Below, in pieces: positions 33,197 through 40,833 of a stretch of 64,000 nt of DNA. The stretch covers positions 118,396 to 182,395 of the forward strand of contig NZ_VEWL01000010.1 of the NCBI RefSeq assembly GCF_006376685.1, given 5' to 3'. The notes below the pieces were generated by a model. The model saw only the letters and a list, made by a program, of their open reading frames with translations, was not told the DNA's origin and ran no database searches. How positions within the stretch are numbered: the stretch's first letter is position 1; every line of letters starts with the position of its first letter. This DNA is from Ochrobactrum teleogrylli (GTDB lineage: Bacteria; Pseudomonadota; Alphaproteobacteria; Rhizobiales; Rhizobiaceae). Position numbers and translations under genes: made by a program.

Positions 33197-33222
33197 AACT
33201 ACTTTGCTATGCATTCGGTTCC
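33197..33222 (-). promoter_or_regulatory. Candidate EcfG promoter for the DUF1328 gene
   Basis: GGAAC (33222 to 33218), 17-nt spacer, AGTT (33200 to 33197) on the minus strand. This is one base off the general stress sigma consensus GGAAC-N16/17-CGTT, at a fitting distance from the gene. Confidence 0.6.
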
Positions 33223-33366
33223 TGCCAGCGCTTAAAAATGAGTTATTCAGGGTTGAGAGCGGGGCTTTCTCAGGTTGCAAAGCGGGAATGCACGCCGCTC
33301 CGGGAAGAGGGTTTCCCTTTCCCGGAGGCGATTACAACCGCCAAACTTGGCTGTAGCGGGCCGAAC

Positions 33367-34161
33367 TCAGGCCGCGACTTGAGAAGCCTCTTCGAAAAAC
33401 AGCGCCTGACTGATCAGGGCTTTCACCATGTCGGGATTGAACGGCTTGGTCACGAGGAAGGTCGGCTCGGGGCGTTCGCCGGTCAGCAGGCGTTCTGGAA
33501 AGGCCGTGATGAAGATGACAGGGATTGTGTCGTCTTTCAGGATTTCATTCACGGCGTCGATGCCCGAGCTGCCATCGGCAAGCTGGATATCAGCCAGAAC
33601 CATCCGCGGCTTCTCTTTTTCATAGAGTGCGAGGGCCTCATCCTTGGTGCGGGCGATGCCGACGACCTCATGTCCGAGGCTTTCGACCATCTGCTCGATA
33701 TCCATGGCGATCAGCGGTTCGTCTTCAATGATCATCAGGCGGGTTGCGACCTGACGCGAGATTTCCGTCGATGCGGCGGAAAGGAGACGCCCCAGTTCGC
33801 CATCGTCGACATTGAGAACCTCGGCGGCTTCCTTGTCGCTGAAGCCTTCGACGGCCACCAGCAAGAAGGCCTGACGGGGCAGCGGCGCAATATGCGCCAG
33901 ATTGCGGTTTGCCCGCTGTTCCCAGCCGATCTCCGAAGATTGTTCCGGCACCCGGATCGATGCGGTCTTGTAGAGGTCGCAGAACAGGCGATAGACGCCG
34001 ATGCGGTCCGACGATGTATCCGGGAAAATGCTCAGATCGGCGATCAGAGCTTCTAGCACGGCCGCCACGTAAGCATCGCCGGATGTCTGAGAACCGGTGA
34101 GGGCACGCGAAAAACGGCGAAGATAGGGAAGATGCGGCGCGATACGCGTCGATAACGTCAT
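33367..34161 (-). CDS. phyR: General stress response regulator PhyR
   Basis: 264 residues. The N-terminal half is a sigma-like domain (IAPHLPYLRRFSRALTGSQT, ASIRVPEQSSEIGWEQRANR, LPRQAFLLVAVEGFSDKEAA). The C-terminal half is a response receiver (RLMIIEDEPLIAMDIEQMVE, phosphoacceptor Asp in MVLADIQLADG, Lys in VTKPFNPD). When phosphorylated, PhyR captures NepR and frees the ECF sigma factor. AGGAGTTCCATTACC precedes the ATG at 34161; longer in-frame starts lack support. Divergent from nepR-rpoE1. Confidence 0.96.
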   Translation of the reverse strand: MTLSTRIAPHLPYLRRFSRALTGSQTSGDAYVAAVLEALIADLSIFPDTSSDRIGVYRLFCDLYKTASIRVPEQSSEIGWEQRANRNLAHIAPLPRQAFLLVAVEGFSDKEAAEVLNVDDGELGRLLSAASTEISRQVATRLMIIEDEPLIAMDIEQMVESLGHEVVGIARTKDEALALYEKEKPRMVLADIQLADGSSGIDAVNEILKDDTIPVIFITAFPERLLTGERPEPTFLVTKPFNPDMVKALISQALFFEEASQVAA

Positions 34162-34285
34162 GGTAATGGAACTCCTCATCTGCCGCTTTGTTTTACATTC
34201 GCATGAATCCGGTTTGAACAATCGGCTCGAACCAGCTTTTGGCCAAGCGCGATCATCCGCAATCGGGCGCGGCATTACGGATGGA

Positions 34286-34310
34286 AACGATGCGACTTGA
34301 AAAAAGTTCC
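34286..34310 (-). promoter_or_regulatory. EcfG promoter of phyR
   Basis: On the minus strand GGAAC (34310 to 34306), 16-nt spacer, CGTT (34289 to 34286): an exact match to the GGAAC-N16-CGTT consensus of alphaproteobacterial general stress sigma factors. Implies positive feedback. Confidence 0.8.
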
Positions 34311-34330
34311 GAACTGACGGCATAATTTCT

Positions 34331-34355
34331 GGAACTTTTTTGGGGCTGGTGCATT
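34331..34355 (+). promoter_or_regulatory. Candidate EcfG promoter of nepR-rpoE1
   Basis: GGAAC (34331-34335), 16-nt spacer, CATT (34352-34355), one base off consensus, 62 nt before the nepR ATG. Confidence 0.6.
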
Positions 34356-34416
34356 CCCCGTCCAACAGAAGCTTTGTAACAAACAGGACAGGGCTCATCG
34401 CCTAGAACGATACAAT

Positions 34417-34638
34417 ATGACAGATAAAGATAACCTTCATACGAATGGCGTCGCGGCGTCGCGGCGCGTCCCGAAGGACATATTAGGACCCAATTGTGAA
34501 GTCGGATTGAAACTCAAGGCGTTGTACGCCTCGATTCAAGATGAGACGATCCCGGACCGTTTTCTCGATCTTCTCGAAAAACTCGATCAGGCTGAACAGG
34601 AGAGTATGCGTGGACAGAGCACCCGTTCCGTCGGTTGA
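34417..34638 (+). CDS. nepR: Anti-sigma factor NepR
   Basis: 73 residues. The conserved core EVGLKLKALYASIQDETIPD followed by RFLDLLEKLDQAE forms the two helices that bind the sigma factor or PhyR; the ends are disordered. NepR holds the ECF sigma inactive until PhyR is phosphorylated. Its 3' end overlaps the sigma gene by 29 nt, so the two are translated together. Confidence 0.94.
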   Translation: MTDKDNLHTNGVAASRRVPKDILGPNCEVGLKLKALYASIQDETIPDRFLDLLEKLDQAEQESMRGQSTRSVG

Positions 34639-35206
34639 TGGAAATGCCCCTCAGGAGGGCCCGCAAGGCGCGCAGTTCAAGCGAGAGCTGCTGGCGTCGC
34701 TGCCAAGCTTACGCGCATTTGCCGTGTCACTTATCGGCCAGCATGACAAGGCAGACGATTTGGTACAGGACACCATCATGAAGGCCTGGGCCAAGCAGGA
34801 AACCTTCGAGATGGGCACCAATATGAAGGCCTGGCTTTTCACCATCCTGCGCAATGAATTCTACACTCAGATGCGCAAGCGTGGGCGTGAGGTGCAGGAT
34901 ACGGATGGCCTGTTCAGCGAACAGCTCGCCGTGCATCCTTCGCAATATGGCATGCTGGATCTGCAGGATTTTCGCTCGGCGCTTGAGCAACTGCCTGACG
35001 ATCAGCGCGAAGCGATCATTTTGATCGGCGCTTCCGGCTTTGCTTATGAAGAAGCGGCGGAGATTTGCGGCTGTGCGGTCGGCACGATCAAAAGCCGTGT
35101 CAGCCGTGCGCGGACCCGGCTTCAGGAAATCCTGAAGATCGAAGGCGAGGGCGATTACGGCCCCGATGCCGATTCGTCCCGCGTCACCTTGAGAAGTTTT
35201 GCATGA
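34610..35206 (+). CDS. rpoE1: General stress ECF sigma factor (EcfG/RpoE1)
   Basis: 198 residues from a GTG at 34610, with CAGGAG upstream; no ATG fits. Region 2 (LRAFAVSLIGQHDKADDLVQ, DTIMKAWAKQETFEMG, MKAWLFTILRNEFYTQMRK) and region 4 (LEQLPDDQREAIILIGASGF, YEEAAEICGCAVGTIKSRVS) are of the EcfG type. It transcribes the general stress regulon from GGAAC-N16/17-CGTT promoters. Start overlaps nepR. Confidence 0.94.
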   Translation: MDRAPVPSVDGNAPQEGPQGAQFKRELLASLPSLRAFAVSLIGQHDKADDLVQDTIMKAWAKQETFEMGTNMKAWLFTILRNEFYTQMRKRGREVQDTDGLFSEQLAVHPSQYGMLDLQDFRSALEQLPDDQREAIILIGASGFAYEEAAEICGCAVGTIKSRVSRARTRLQEILKIEGEGDYGPDADSSRVTLRSFA

Positions 35207-35212
35207 GGCTTC

Positions 35213-35242
35213 ATGCCGCCGGATTCTTTGATCCGGCGGCAT
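35213..35242 (+). terminator. Hairpin after rpoE1
   Basis: A 12-bp perfect stem, ATGCCGCCGGAT with ATCCGGCGGCAT, 6-nt loop. No strong T-tract follows, so termination is uncertain. Confidence 0.55.
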
Positions 35243-35374
35243 TCACCACAAGCTTAAGCAGTTTGTGTGCCATTTTGGCTTAAATGATCCGGTGCCGTCG
35301 CCCGGCGGCATTTATTTTCGCTGGTCATGACAGTTTTTTGCCCCAGACACTTGAAGGTTAGCCGCCACTGATAT

Positions 35375-36820
35375 TTGCTATCTGAAGTGGGTGTTCAATT
35401 TGTATTGGGGCGCGTTTTGCCATCAGTCTTGTTGCAGAAACTGCTTCAGTCTTCACCGAAACCGATTGCGGTTATCGTCTCGCTCGGACTTGTGCTTCTT
35501 TCTGCCGTGATGACGCTGTTTCTGTCCTCGAGCGTTACGCATCAGATTGTCGATATTTCCCGCAATTATGCCTTGCGCCAGCAGGTGGACAAGGTTGCCC
35601 GGCTCGCCAACAATATCGAGATGAGCCGTCGCGGCTATCTTCTGACGCTCGACGAGGCGCATCTCGATCTCTATCGCAATTCGATCCTCTCTGTTGAGCA
35701 GACATTGACCGATCTGGAGGCCCTGTCGGTCCCCAATCCGTTGCAGGATACGCGGGTAAAGCAGATTCGCGCTCTGATCGAGCGGGAAGAAGCGGATGTG
35801 CGCCAAACGGTGGAGCTTGCATCGTCGGGCAATGTCGCAGCAGCGATGCAGCGGGTGCGCAGCGACGAAGGCAAGGCGTTGATGGACCAGCTGTCCACCA
35901 CCGTGTCGGACTTCATCGATGTGGAAGAAAAGCAGCTTGCCGAACGGAACGAGCGCATCAACCGGATGCGCTACTGGATGACGGCCACCTCCATCGTGGC
36001 GCTGGCTTCGGCGGCGATGCTGGGCTTGCTGCTTTTCAGCCGCGTGCAGCGTTATGCGCGCACCATGTTCGAAGGGCAGTCGGCGCTGCGCTCTGAAAAC
36101 GAGATTCTTGAACAGCGGGTGCGCGAACGCACAGCCGAACTGGAGGAGGAGCGCCGCATTGCGGAGCGTGAGCGTTATCGCGTCGAGCTTCTGCTACAGG
36201 ACACCAATCACCGTATCGGTAATTCTCTGGCGACCGTCTCCTCCCTGCTGGGTTTGCAGATGCGACAGGCGCGTAGCGAGGATGCACGCGCTGCCCTTTC
36301 GGCGGCGCGCGACCGGGTGCAGACGGTTTCGACAGCCCATCGGCGTTTGCGGCTGGGCGAAGACATGGAAACCGCCCGCGTCGACGAGTTTCTGACCACG
36401 GTTATCAACGATATCCGCAATGCCATCGGTCAGGACCGCCAGATCGAGATCGTGACGAATTTCGAGCAACTTGACCTGAAAGCCCGGGATGTGACGACCA
36501 TTGGCATCATTGTCGGCGAACTGGTCACTAACGCCATCAAACATGCTTTCAAGGGGCGACCAGGCGGGCAGATTTCCGTCAGTTTTCAGGCGGATGCCGA
36601 TGGTGTGCCCGTTCTGGCGGTGGAAGATGATGGCGTCGGTTGGGGCACGGAAGGCGCGAAGCCGGGCGACAAGAACGGACTTGGCACGCTGGTAGTAGAA
36701 CAGCTTTGCATGCAGTTCGGCGAAAAGCCGGTCTATGGTGAAGCCGTGGATCGCGCTGGCACACGCGTTTCTGTGCGCCTTGCATCGCTGGTCGATAGCA
36801 CCGACGCGGCTGCGCAGTAA
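35375..36820 (+). CDS. CHASE3-type sensor histidine kinase (HisKA_2)
   Basis: About 481 residues. Two membrane helices (PIAVIVSLGLVLLSAVMTLF near 30-50 and MTATSIVALASAAMLGLLLF near 203-222) enclose a helical CHASE3-like periplasmic domain (NNIEMSRRGYLLTLDEAHLD). Then come a coiled coil (LEQRVRERTAELEEERRI), a HisKA_2 domain with His in LLQDTNHRIGNSLATVSSLL, and an HATPase (GELVTNAIKHAF, EDDGVGW). It is likely the membrane sensor feeding PhyR. The start is doubtful: no ATG is available, the extent given begins at a TTG, and GTG at 35387 or TTG at 35414 are possible. Confidence 0.85.
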   Translation: MLSEVGVQFVLGRVLPSVLLQKLLQSSPKPIAVIVSLGLVLLSAVMTLFLSSSVTHQIVDISRNYALRQQVDKVARLANNIEMSRRGYLLTLDEAHLDLYRNSILSVEQTLTDLEALSVPNPLQDTRVKQIRALIEREEADVRQTVELASSGNVAAAMQRVRSDEGKALMDQLSTTVSDFIDVEEKQLAERNERINRMRYWMTATSIVALASAAMLGLLLFSRVQRYARTMFEGQSALRSENEILEQRVRERTAELEEERRIAERERYRVELLLQDTNHRIGNSLATVSSLLGLQMRQARSEDARAALSAARDRVQTVSTAHRRLRLGEDMETARVDEFLTTVINDIRNAIGQDRQIEIVTNFEQLDLKARDVTTIGIIVGELVTNAIKHAFKGRPGGQISVSFQADADGVPVLAVEDDGVGWGTEGAKPGDKNGLGTLVVEQLCMQFGEKPVYGEAVDRAGTRVSVRLASLVDSTDAAAQ

Positions 36821-36845
36821 AGCGAAGCGCCTCCCGATGACCCAT

Positions 36846-36876
36846 GAAAAAACACCGGAACAGGTTCCGGTGTTTT
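36846..36876. terminator. Bidirectional terminator
   Basis: AAAAACACCGGAA, CAGG loop, TTCCGGTGTTTTT, between the convergent kinase and holin-like gene. Confidence 0.9.
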
Positions 36877-36895
36877 TATTTTTATAGGGCTTTTG

Positions 36896-37336
36896 TCAGG
36901 CTTTGGGCGGTCGCTTCTTCTTGTCTGAGAGGAGCGAAACCAGAGCAATGCCTGCAAGCGGCAGGGCGGCTGCCAGTATCGGCCGCTTGAGGATTGATGG
37001 GATCGTCGCAAGAGCGGCTGTCGCCATCATTGCCGATTTGTCGGCTGCGATCCGCTCTTTGCGCTTTTTCGCCTCTGCTGCGGCCTGTATCTTCAGCACA
37101 GCGAGAACGAGCAGCGCAAGTATCAGCGAAATGGCGGCAAGAATCAGTGCTGCAAGCGGACCGCCATAGGTCTGCGCCAAAGCCAGAAAGGCCGCGACAC
37201 AGAGAAACGTGACCGTGATGATGCCGAAAATGCCAATCGCCACGCCGTAAATCGCTGCGCGTCGCGTTTGGCTGACGGTGAATCTCACTTCTTCGCCAGC
37301 CAGAGCGGACAGGATAGGGACCAGAGCTTTAAGCAT
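36896..37336 (-). CDS. Holin-superfamily-III-like membrane protein
   Basis: 146 residues with two adjacent transmembrane helices (AAIYGVAIGIFGIITVTFLC, LAALILAAISLILALLVLAV), a basic amphipathic stretch AAAEAKKRKERIAADK and a third hydrophobic segment near the end (PILAAALPLAGIALVSLLSD). This fits the phage-holin-family/YqjE-like group that accompanies DUF883 proteins. It is 8 nt after the DUF883 gene and not a phage gene here; likely stress-related envelope function. Confidence 0.75.
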   Translation of the reverse strand: MLKALVPILSALAGEEVRFTVSQTRRAAIYGVAIGIFGIITVTFLCVAAFLALAQTYGGPLAALILAAISLILALLVLAVLKIQAAAEAKKRKERIAADKSAMMATAALATIPSILKRPILAAALPLAGIALVSLLSDKKKRPPKA

Positions 37337-37344
37337 GGGACGCC

Positions 37345-37698
37345 TCAGCGGCGGGAAAGAAGGGCGAGCAGATAGCCGATGCCAAGCGCTGTGGCGAGCG
37401 ATGTTATCGGACGTTCACGAACGGTTGCCGTCAATTGCGCTTCGAGGTCCTGCGCCTTTCCGCACAATTCATCAACAACATCGCCGCCTTGCAGATAGGC
37501 GCTCTGATAGGTTTCCTTCGCGCTGCGCTTGGCGTCGCGGACGGTCTGGTTGCCGAGATTGGCGAGCGTCGCGGCGATGGCTGCGATGTCTTCCTTCAAC
37601 TGCTCGACCTGCGCCTGCAAGTCTTCCGTTGTCGAATCGGTCAACGCTTCCTCGATCTTTTCTTCGATCTTGTTCGTCTTCGCGGATGCACGCGCCAT
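37345..37698 (-). CDS. DUF883/ElaB-YqjD-like membrane-anchored protein
   Basis: 117 residues. A long amphipathic helix or coiled coil (LQAQVEQLKEDIAAIAATLA) is followed by a C-terminal membrane anchor (PITSLATALGIGYLLALLSR), the layout of ElaB/YqjD proteins that tether ribosomes to the inner membrane in stationary phase in E. coli. AGGAGGCCAGAT precedes the ATG at 37698. Operon with the holin-like gene. Confidence 0.8.
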   Translation of the reverse strand: MARASAKTNKIEEKIEEALTDSTTEDLQAQVEQLKEDIAAIAATLANLGNQTVRDAKRSAKETYQSAYLQGGDVVDELCGKAQDLEAQLTATVRERPITSLATALGIGYLLALLSRR

Positions 37699-37865
37699 AT
37701 CTGGCCTCCTGTCATAACGGATTATCGTTGTAACAACGCTTTTCGTCACCAATGGTTGCACGCATTAGCCAATTGCAGCAACGCTGCGCGTCACTTCTCG
37801 TGCGTCATGGTAAACGAGCAGAGCCGTCGCAGGTGCTGGTCAGAACAAGGCGTGGTCAGACCATG

Positions 37866-38030
37866 TCAGACGAGGAACAGATAGGCTGCGCCTGCAATCA
37901 TCAGGAAGGCAAGGCCGACATGGGCCGGTTTCAGCGCGCGCTGCGGAGCTGGCAGCGGATCATCATTGCCCGCCATGGCGGTTCTTGCCGCATGTTCGAG
38001 TGCCTGAATGTCTTTGTGCATCATGTGCAT
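37866..38030 (-). CDS. Small single-pass membrane protein
   Basis: 54 residues: a soluble N-terminus (MHKDIQALEHAARTAMAGND) and a C-terminal membrane helix (HVGLAFLMIAGAAYLFLV). Start at 38030 or 38024; CAGGAGGAGC lies just upstream. Conserved-looking, but function is unknown. It is near the stress locus and could belong to the same regulon; no EcfG promoter was found. Confidence 0.6.
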   Translation of the reverse strand: MHMMHKDIQALEHAARTAMAGNDDPLPAPQRALKPAHVGLAFLMIAGAAYLFLV

Positions 38031-38199
38031 GCTCCTCCTGCCGGACCGCACGCCCCAATATTGTTGATCAGGGAGACGAACACATCCGACATGGTTATCA
38101 GGTCTGATTTGTCCGCATTATGCAACAGCTATTTATAAGGGGTTTGACAGGCCCCACCTCCCACAAAAGCTGGCAGAAAAAGGCAGTTAAAACAAAACA

Positions 38200-38214
38200 T
38201 GACTTGCATCATCA
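38200..38214 (+). promoter_or_regulatory. Possible RirA (IRO) box before exbB
   Basis: TGA-N9-TCA (TGACTTGCATCATCA), the short core of the rhizobial iron-responsive operator, about 100 nt before exbB. Six fixed bases are weak evidence alone, but the position before an iron-uptake energising operon is apt. Confidence 0.4.
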
Positions 38215-38311
38215 TATTATTGGGGGTTAAAAAGGGTTCAACAAGCAGCGCTGCGGCGTGCGTGATGGGTCGTCCTTGGCGCCCGAGTTGAACAATCAAA
38301 AGGCGATCAAG

Positions 38312-39313
38312 ATGACTGGTTTCTGTCGGAAAGGCTTCATGGCTGCGGCGATGGGCATTGTCTTGCTGGGCGTTGGTCCGGCATTGGCTCAAGAGGCGAC
38401 ACAGCCCAATCCTTCAACTGCCCCCGCAGCCGCTCAACCAGCCACCCCGCCTGCATCGGCAGCGCCTGCCGCACCCGCGCCGTCGGTCCCAGCAGCACAG
38501 CCTGCTCCGGCAGCGCCCGCCGCGAATGCGCCTTCGGCCCCGCAAGCCGAGCCACAGCCCGTAATCGCTGGGCAGCCTGCCGCTGAAGAGCGCGATGCCA
38601 GCCTCCCGCATGATCTGTCGCCCTGGGGCATGTTCATGGCTGCCGACTGGATCGTGAAGGCGGTGATGATCGGTCTCGGTCTTGCCTCGCTCGCAACATG
38701 GACCATCTGGGTCGCCAAGTCGCTCGAATTGGCTGGCGCTCGCCGCCGGGCTAACAAGGCGCTGAAGACCATCGGTCATTCCGCCACGCTTTCCGAAGCT
38801 GTCCGCGCGCTTGACGGCGTCAAGGGTCCGGGCGCCATCATGGTGCGCGCCGCGGAAGACGAGGTTCGTCTCTCCAGCCCCGCACTGGCGCGGGCTGGCG
38901 GCGAGGGCCTGAAGGAACGCGTTTCGTCGCGCCTGTCCCGCATTGAAGCCAAGGCTGGCCGTCGCCTGTCCAAGGGCACCGGCATTCTCGCCACCATCGG
39001 CTCGATTGGACCATTTGTCGGTCTGTTCGGCACCGTCTGGGGCATCATGAATTCCTTCATCAACATCAGCGAAGCGCAGACGACCAATCTGGCCGTGGTA
39101 GCTCCGGGTATCGCCGAAGCGCTGCTCGCCACGGCCATCGGGCTTGTCGCCGCTATTCCGGCGGTTGTGATCTATAACGTCTTTGCCCGTGCGATCACCG
39201 GCTACCGTTCGCTTCTGGCCGATGCATCGGCAGGCGTTGAACGTCTGGTCAGCCGCGATCTGGATTTCAGGGCAGCTGGCGTGCGTGAAGGCACGCTGCA
39301 CGCAGCGGAGTAG
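38312..39313 (+). CDS. exbB: TonB-system energising protein ExbB
   Basis: 333 residues from MTGFCRKGFM. A signal peptide (cut near ALAQ) and an Ala/Pro/Gln-rich periplasmic stretch (about 25-95) precede three transmembrane helices. The MotA/TolQ/ExbB signature is TIGSIGPFVGLFGTVWGIMN with NLAVVAPGIAEALLATAIGL. Forms the proton channel with ExbD that drives TonB-dependent uptake of iron-siderophores or haem. First gene of exbB-exbD-tonB. Confidence 0.95.
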   Translation: MTGFCRKGFMAAAMGIVLLGVGPALAQEATQPNPSTAPAAAQPATPPASAAPAAPAPSVPAAQPAPAAPAANAPSAPQAEPQPVIAGQPAAEERDASLPHDLSPWGMFMAADWIVKAVMIGLGLASLATWTIWVAKSLELAGARRRANKALKTIGHSATLSEAVRALDGVKGPGAIMVRAAEDEVRLSSPALARAGGEGLKERVSSRLSRIEAKAGRRLSKGTGILATIGSIGPFVGLFGTVWGIMNSFINISEAQTTNLAVVAPGIAEALLATAIGLVAAIPAVVIYNVFARAITGYRSLLADASAGVERLVSRDLDFRAAGVREGTLHAAE

Positions 39314-39318
39314 GCATC

Positions 39319-39804
39319 ATGGCGAGTAAAGTTCGCGAAGGCGGTGGTGACGATCTCGAACTCAATCACGAGATCAACGTAACGCCCTTCATCGACGTGA
39401 TGCTGGTTCTGCTCATTATCTTCATGGTGGCAGCACCGCTTGCGACCGTGGACGTGAAGGTTGATCTGCCTGCATCGACCGCTGCCGCCGCGCCGCGTCC
39501 CGACAAGCCGCTTTATGTGACGCTGAAGGAAGATCTGAGCGTCAGCGTTGGCAATGATGTCGTGGCGCGCGATCGTCTGGGCGCTGCGCTGGATGGTCTT
39601 TCGGAGAAAAACAAGGAAACGCGCGTTTTCCTGCGCGCCGACAAAACCGTTCCTTATGAAGAGCTGATGCGCATCATGAATTCGCTGCGTGAAGCGGGCT
39701 ATCTCAAGATCGCACTGGTCGGCCTCGAAACTGTCGGCGCGGCTGCTCCTGCTGCTCCTGCGTCCCCCGCACCGGCGTCTGCTGCGCCCGGAGCGGCACA
39801 ATGA
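39319..39804 (+). CDS. exbD: TonB-system protein ExbD
   Basis: 161 residues. HEINVTPFIDVMLVLLIIFM carries the membrane-embedded Asp essential for proton flow, followed by a periplasmic domain (VFLRADKTVPYEELMRIMNS). The C-terminus is extended by an Ala/Pro-rich tail. Starts 5 nt after exbB and overlaps tonB by ATGA. Confidence 0.95.
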   Translation: MASKVREGGGDDLELNHEINVTPFIDVMLVLLIIFMVAAPLATVDVKVDLPASTAAAAPRPDKPLYVTLKEDLSVSVGNDVVARDRLGAALDGLSEKNKETRVFLRADKTVPYEELMRIMNSLREAGYLKIALVGLETVGAAAPAAPASPAPASAAPGAAQ

Positions 39805-40769
39805 ACGCACTTCCGCCCGATCATCCTCCCGTGAAGGTGGCTTCTGCCGACGCCCATCACCATTCCTTCTGGCATGATGCGGGACGCTGGATCGGCGCGG
39901 GCATTCTTGTGCTGACTGTGCATGCGGCTGGTGCTTATGCAATCCACCAGATGCAGGAAGAAGACCAGCCGGATGGCGGACAGGTCGCGGCCATGGTGGT
40001 TGAGCTTGCGCCGGAGCCGATGGCTCCGATGGAAGAGCAGGTTGCTGATGAGGCGCAGCCGGAAACGGCGGAAGCGCCGCAGGATGTTGAGCCTGAGCCG
40101 GTCGTTCAGCCGGAACCACAACCTGAAGAGCCAACGCCGCCAGAGCCCGAGCAGGTAACACCACCGGAATCCGAGCCGCAACCTGAGCCGGAAGTTCAGG
40201 AGAAGCCGGAAGAGATTATTCCAGATGTGGTCGAGGCTGAAAAGCCGGAAGTGGCCGTACCCATGCCGGTTGAAAAGCCGGAACCAAAGCCCGAGCCGAA
40301 GCCAGAACCCAAGAAGGTTGAAAAGCCGAAGCCTGAAAAGCCCAAGCCGCGAAAGGTTGAGAAGCCGAAGCCCAAGAAGGCGGAAAAGGCACCTGAGACC
40401 CGTCAGGCCAGTGCGCCGCGCATGGATGCCGATAACGGCCCGAAGGCGGCTGCAAACCGCCGTGGTCAGAATAACGCGTCTGCCGGTGTCAATTCGGACA
40501 AATGGAAAGCGAAGCTTTTTTCTCACCTGAATCGCAATACCCGGTACTTGCAGCGCAAAATGCGCAACGCCCGGGGTCTTGTGACGGTGACATTCGTTGT
40601 CGATCCTACCGGTACTGTCTTGTCGGCCCGTGTGGCCGGGTCGTCGGGTGACCCTGCGGTTGATCAGCTTGCACTTGAAGCGGTGCGTCGTGCGTCACCC
40701 GTACCCGCTCCGCCGCCAGCGCTCGCCGAGCCGCGCAAATCGATCAGCGTGCCGTTGATGTTCAAGTAA
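39801..40769 (+). CDS. tonB: Energy transducer TonB
   Basis: 322 residues. One N-terminal membrane helix (RWIGAGILVLTVHAAGAYAI), a long Pro-Glu then Pro-Lys rich rod (about 65-200), and a C-terminal TonB domain (SHLNRNTRYLQRKMRNARGL, VTFVVDPTGTVLSARVAGSS). Contacts TonB boxes of outer-membrane receptors. Ends the exb operon; a bidirectional terminator follows. Confidence 0.94.
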   Translation: MNALPPDHPPVKVASADAHHHSFWHDAGRWIGAGILVLTVHAAGAYAIHQMQEEDQPDGGQVAAMVVELAPEPMAPMEEQVADEAQPETAEAPQDVEPEPVVQPEPQPEEPTPPEPEQVTPPESEPQPEPEVQEKPEEIIPDVVEAEKPEVAVPMPVEKPEPKPEPKPEPKKVEKPKPEKPKPRKVEKPKPKKAEKAPETRQASAPRMDADNGPKAAANRRGQNNASAGVNSDKWKAKLFSHLNRNTRYLQRKMRNARGLVTVTFVVDPTGTVLSARVAGSSGDPAVDQLALEAVRRASPVPAPPPALAEPRKSISVPLMFK

Positions 40770-40790
40770 GTTCTCGAGCGTGTATTCGAA

Positions 40791-40825
40791 AAAAAGCCGG
40801 TCTGGAGGAACCAGACCGGCTTTTT
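40791..40825. terminator. Bidirectional terminator
   Basis: A 15-bp stem, AAAAAGCCGGTCTGG with CCAGACCGGCTTTTT, between convergent tonB and macB. Confidence 0.92.
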
Positions 40826-40833
40826 GCTGTGTC

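Noticed and set aside
36896..37336. Prophage holin
   Set aside because: Holin-like family, but chromosomal, paired with a DUF883 gene and far from any phage genes; more likely a stress membrane protein.
38414..40526. Arg/Leu-rich frames opposite exbB-exbD-tonB
   Set aside because: Arise from Pro/Ala/Glu-rich coding repeats on the other strand.
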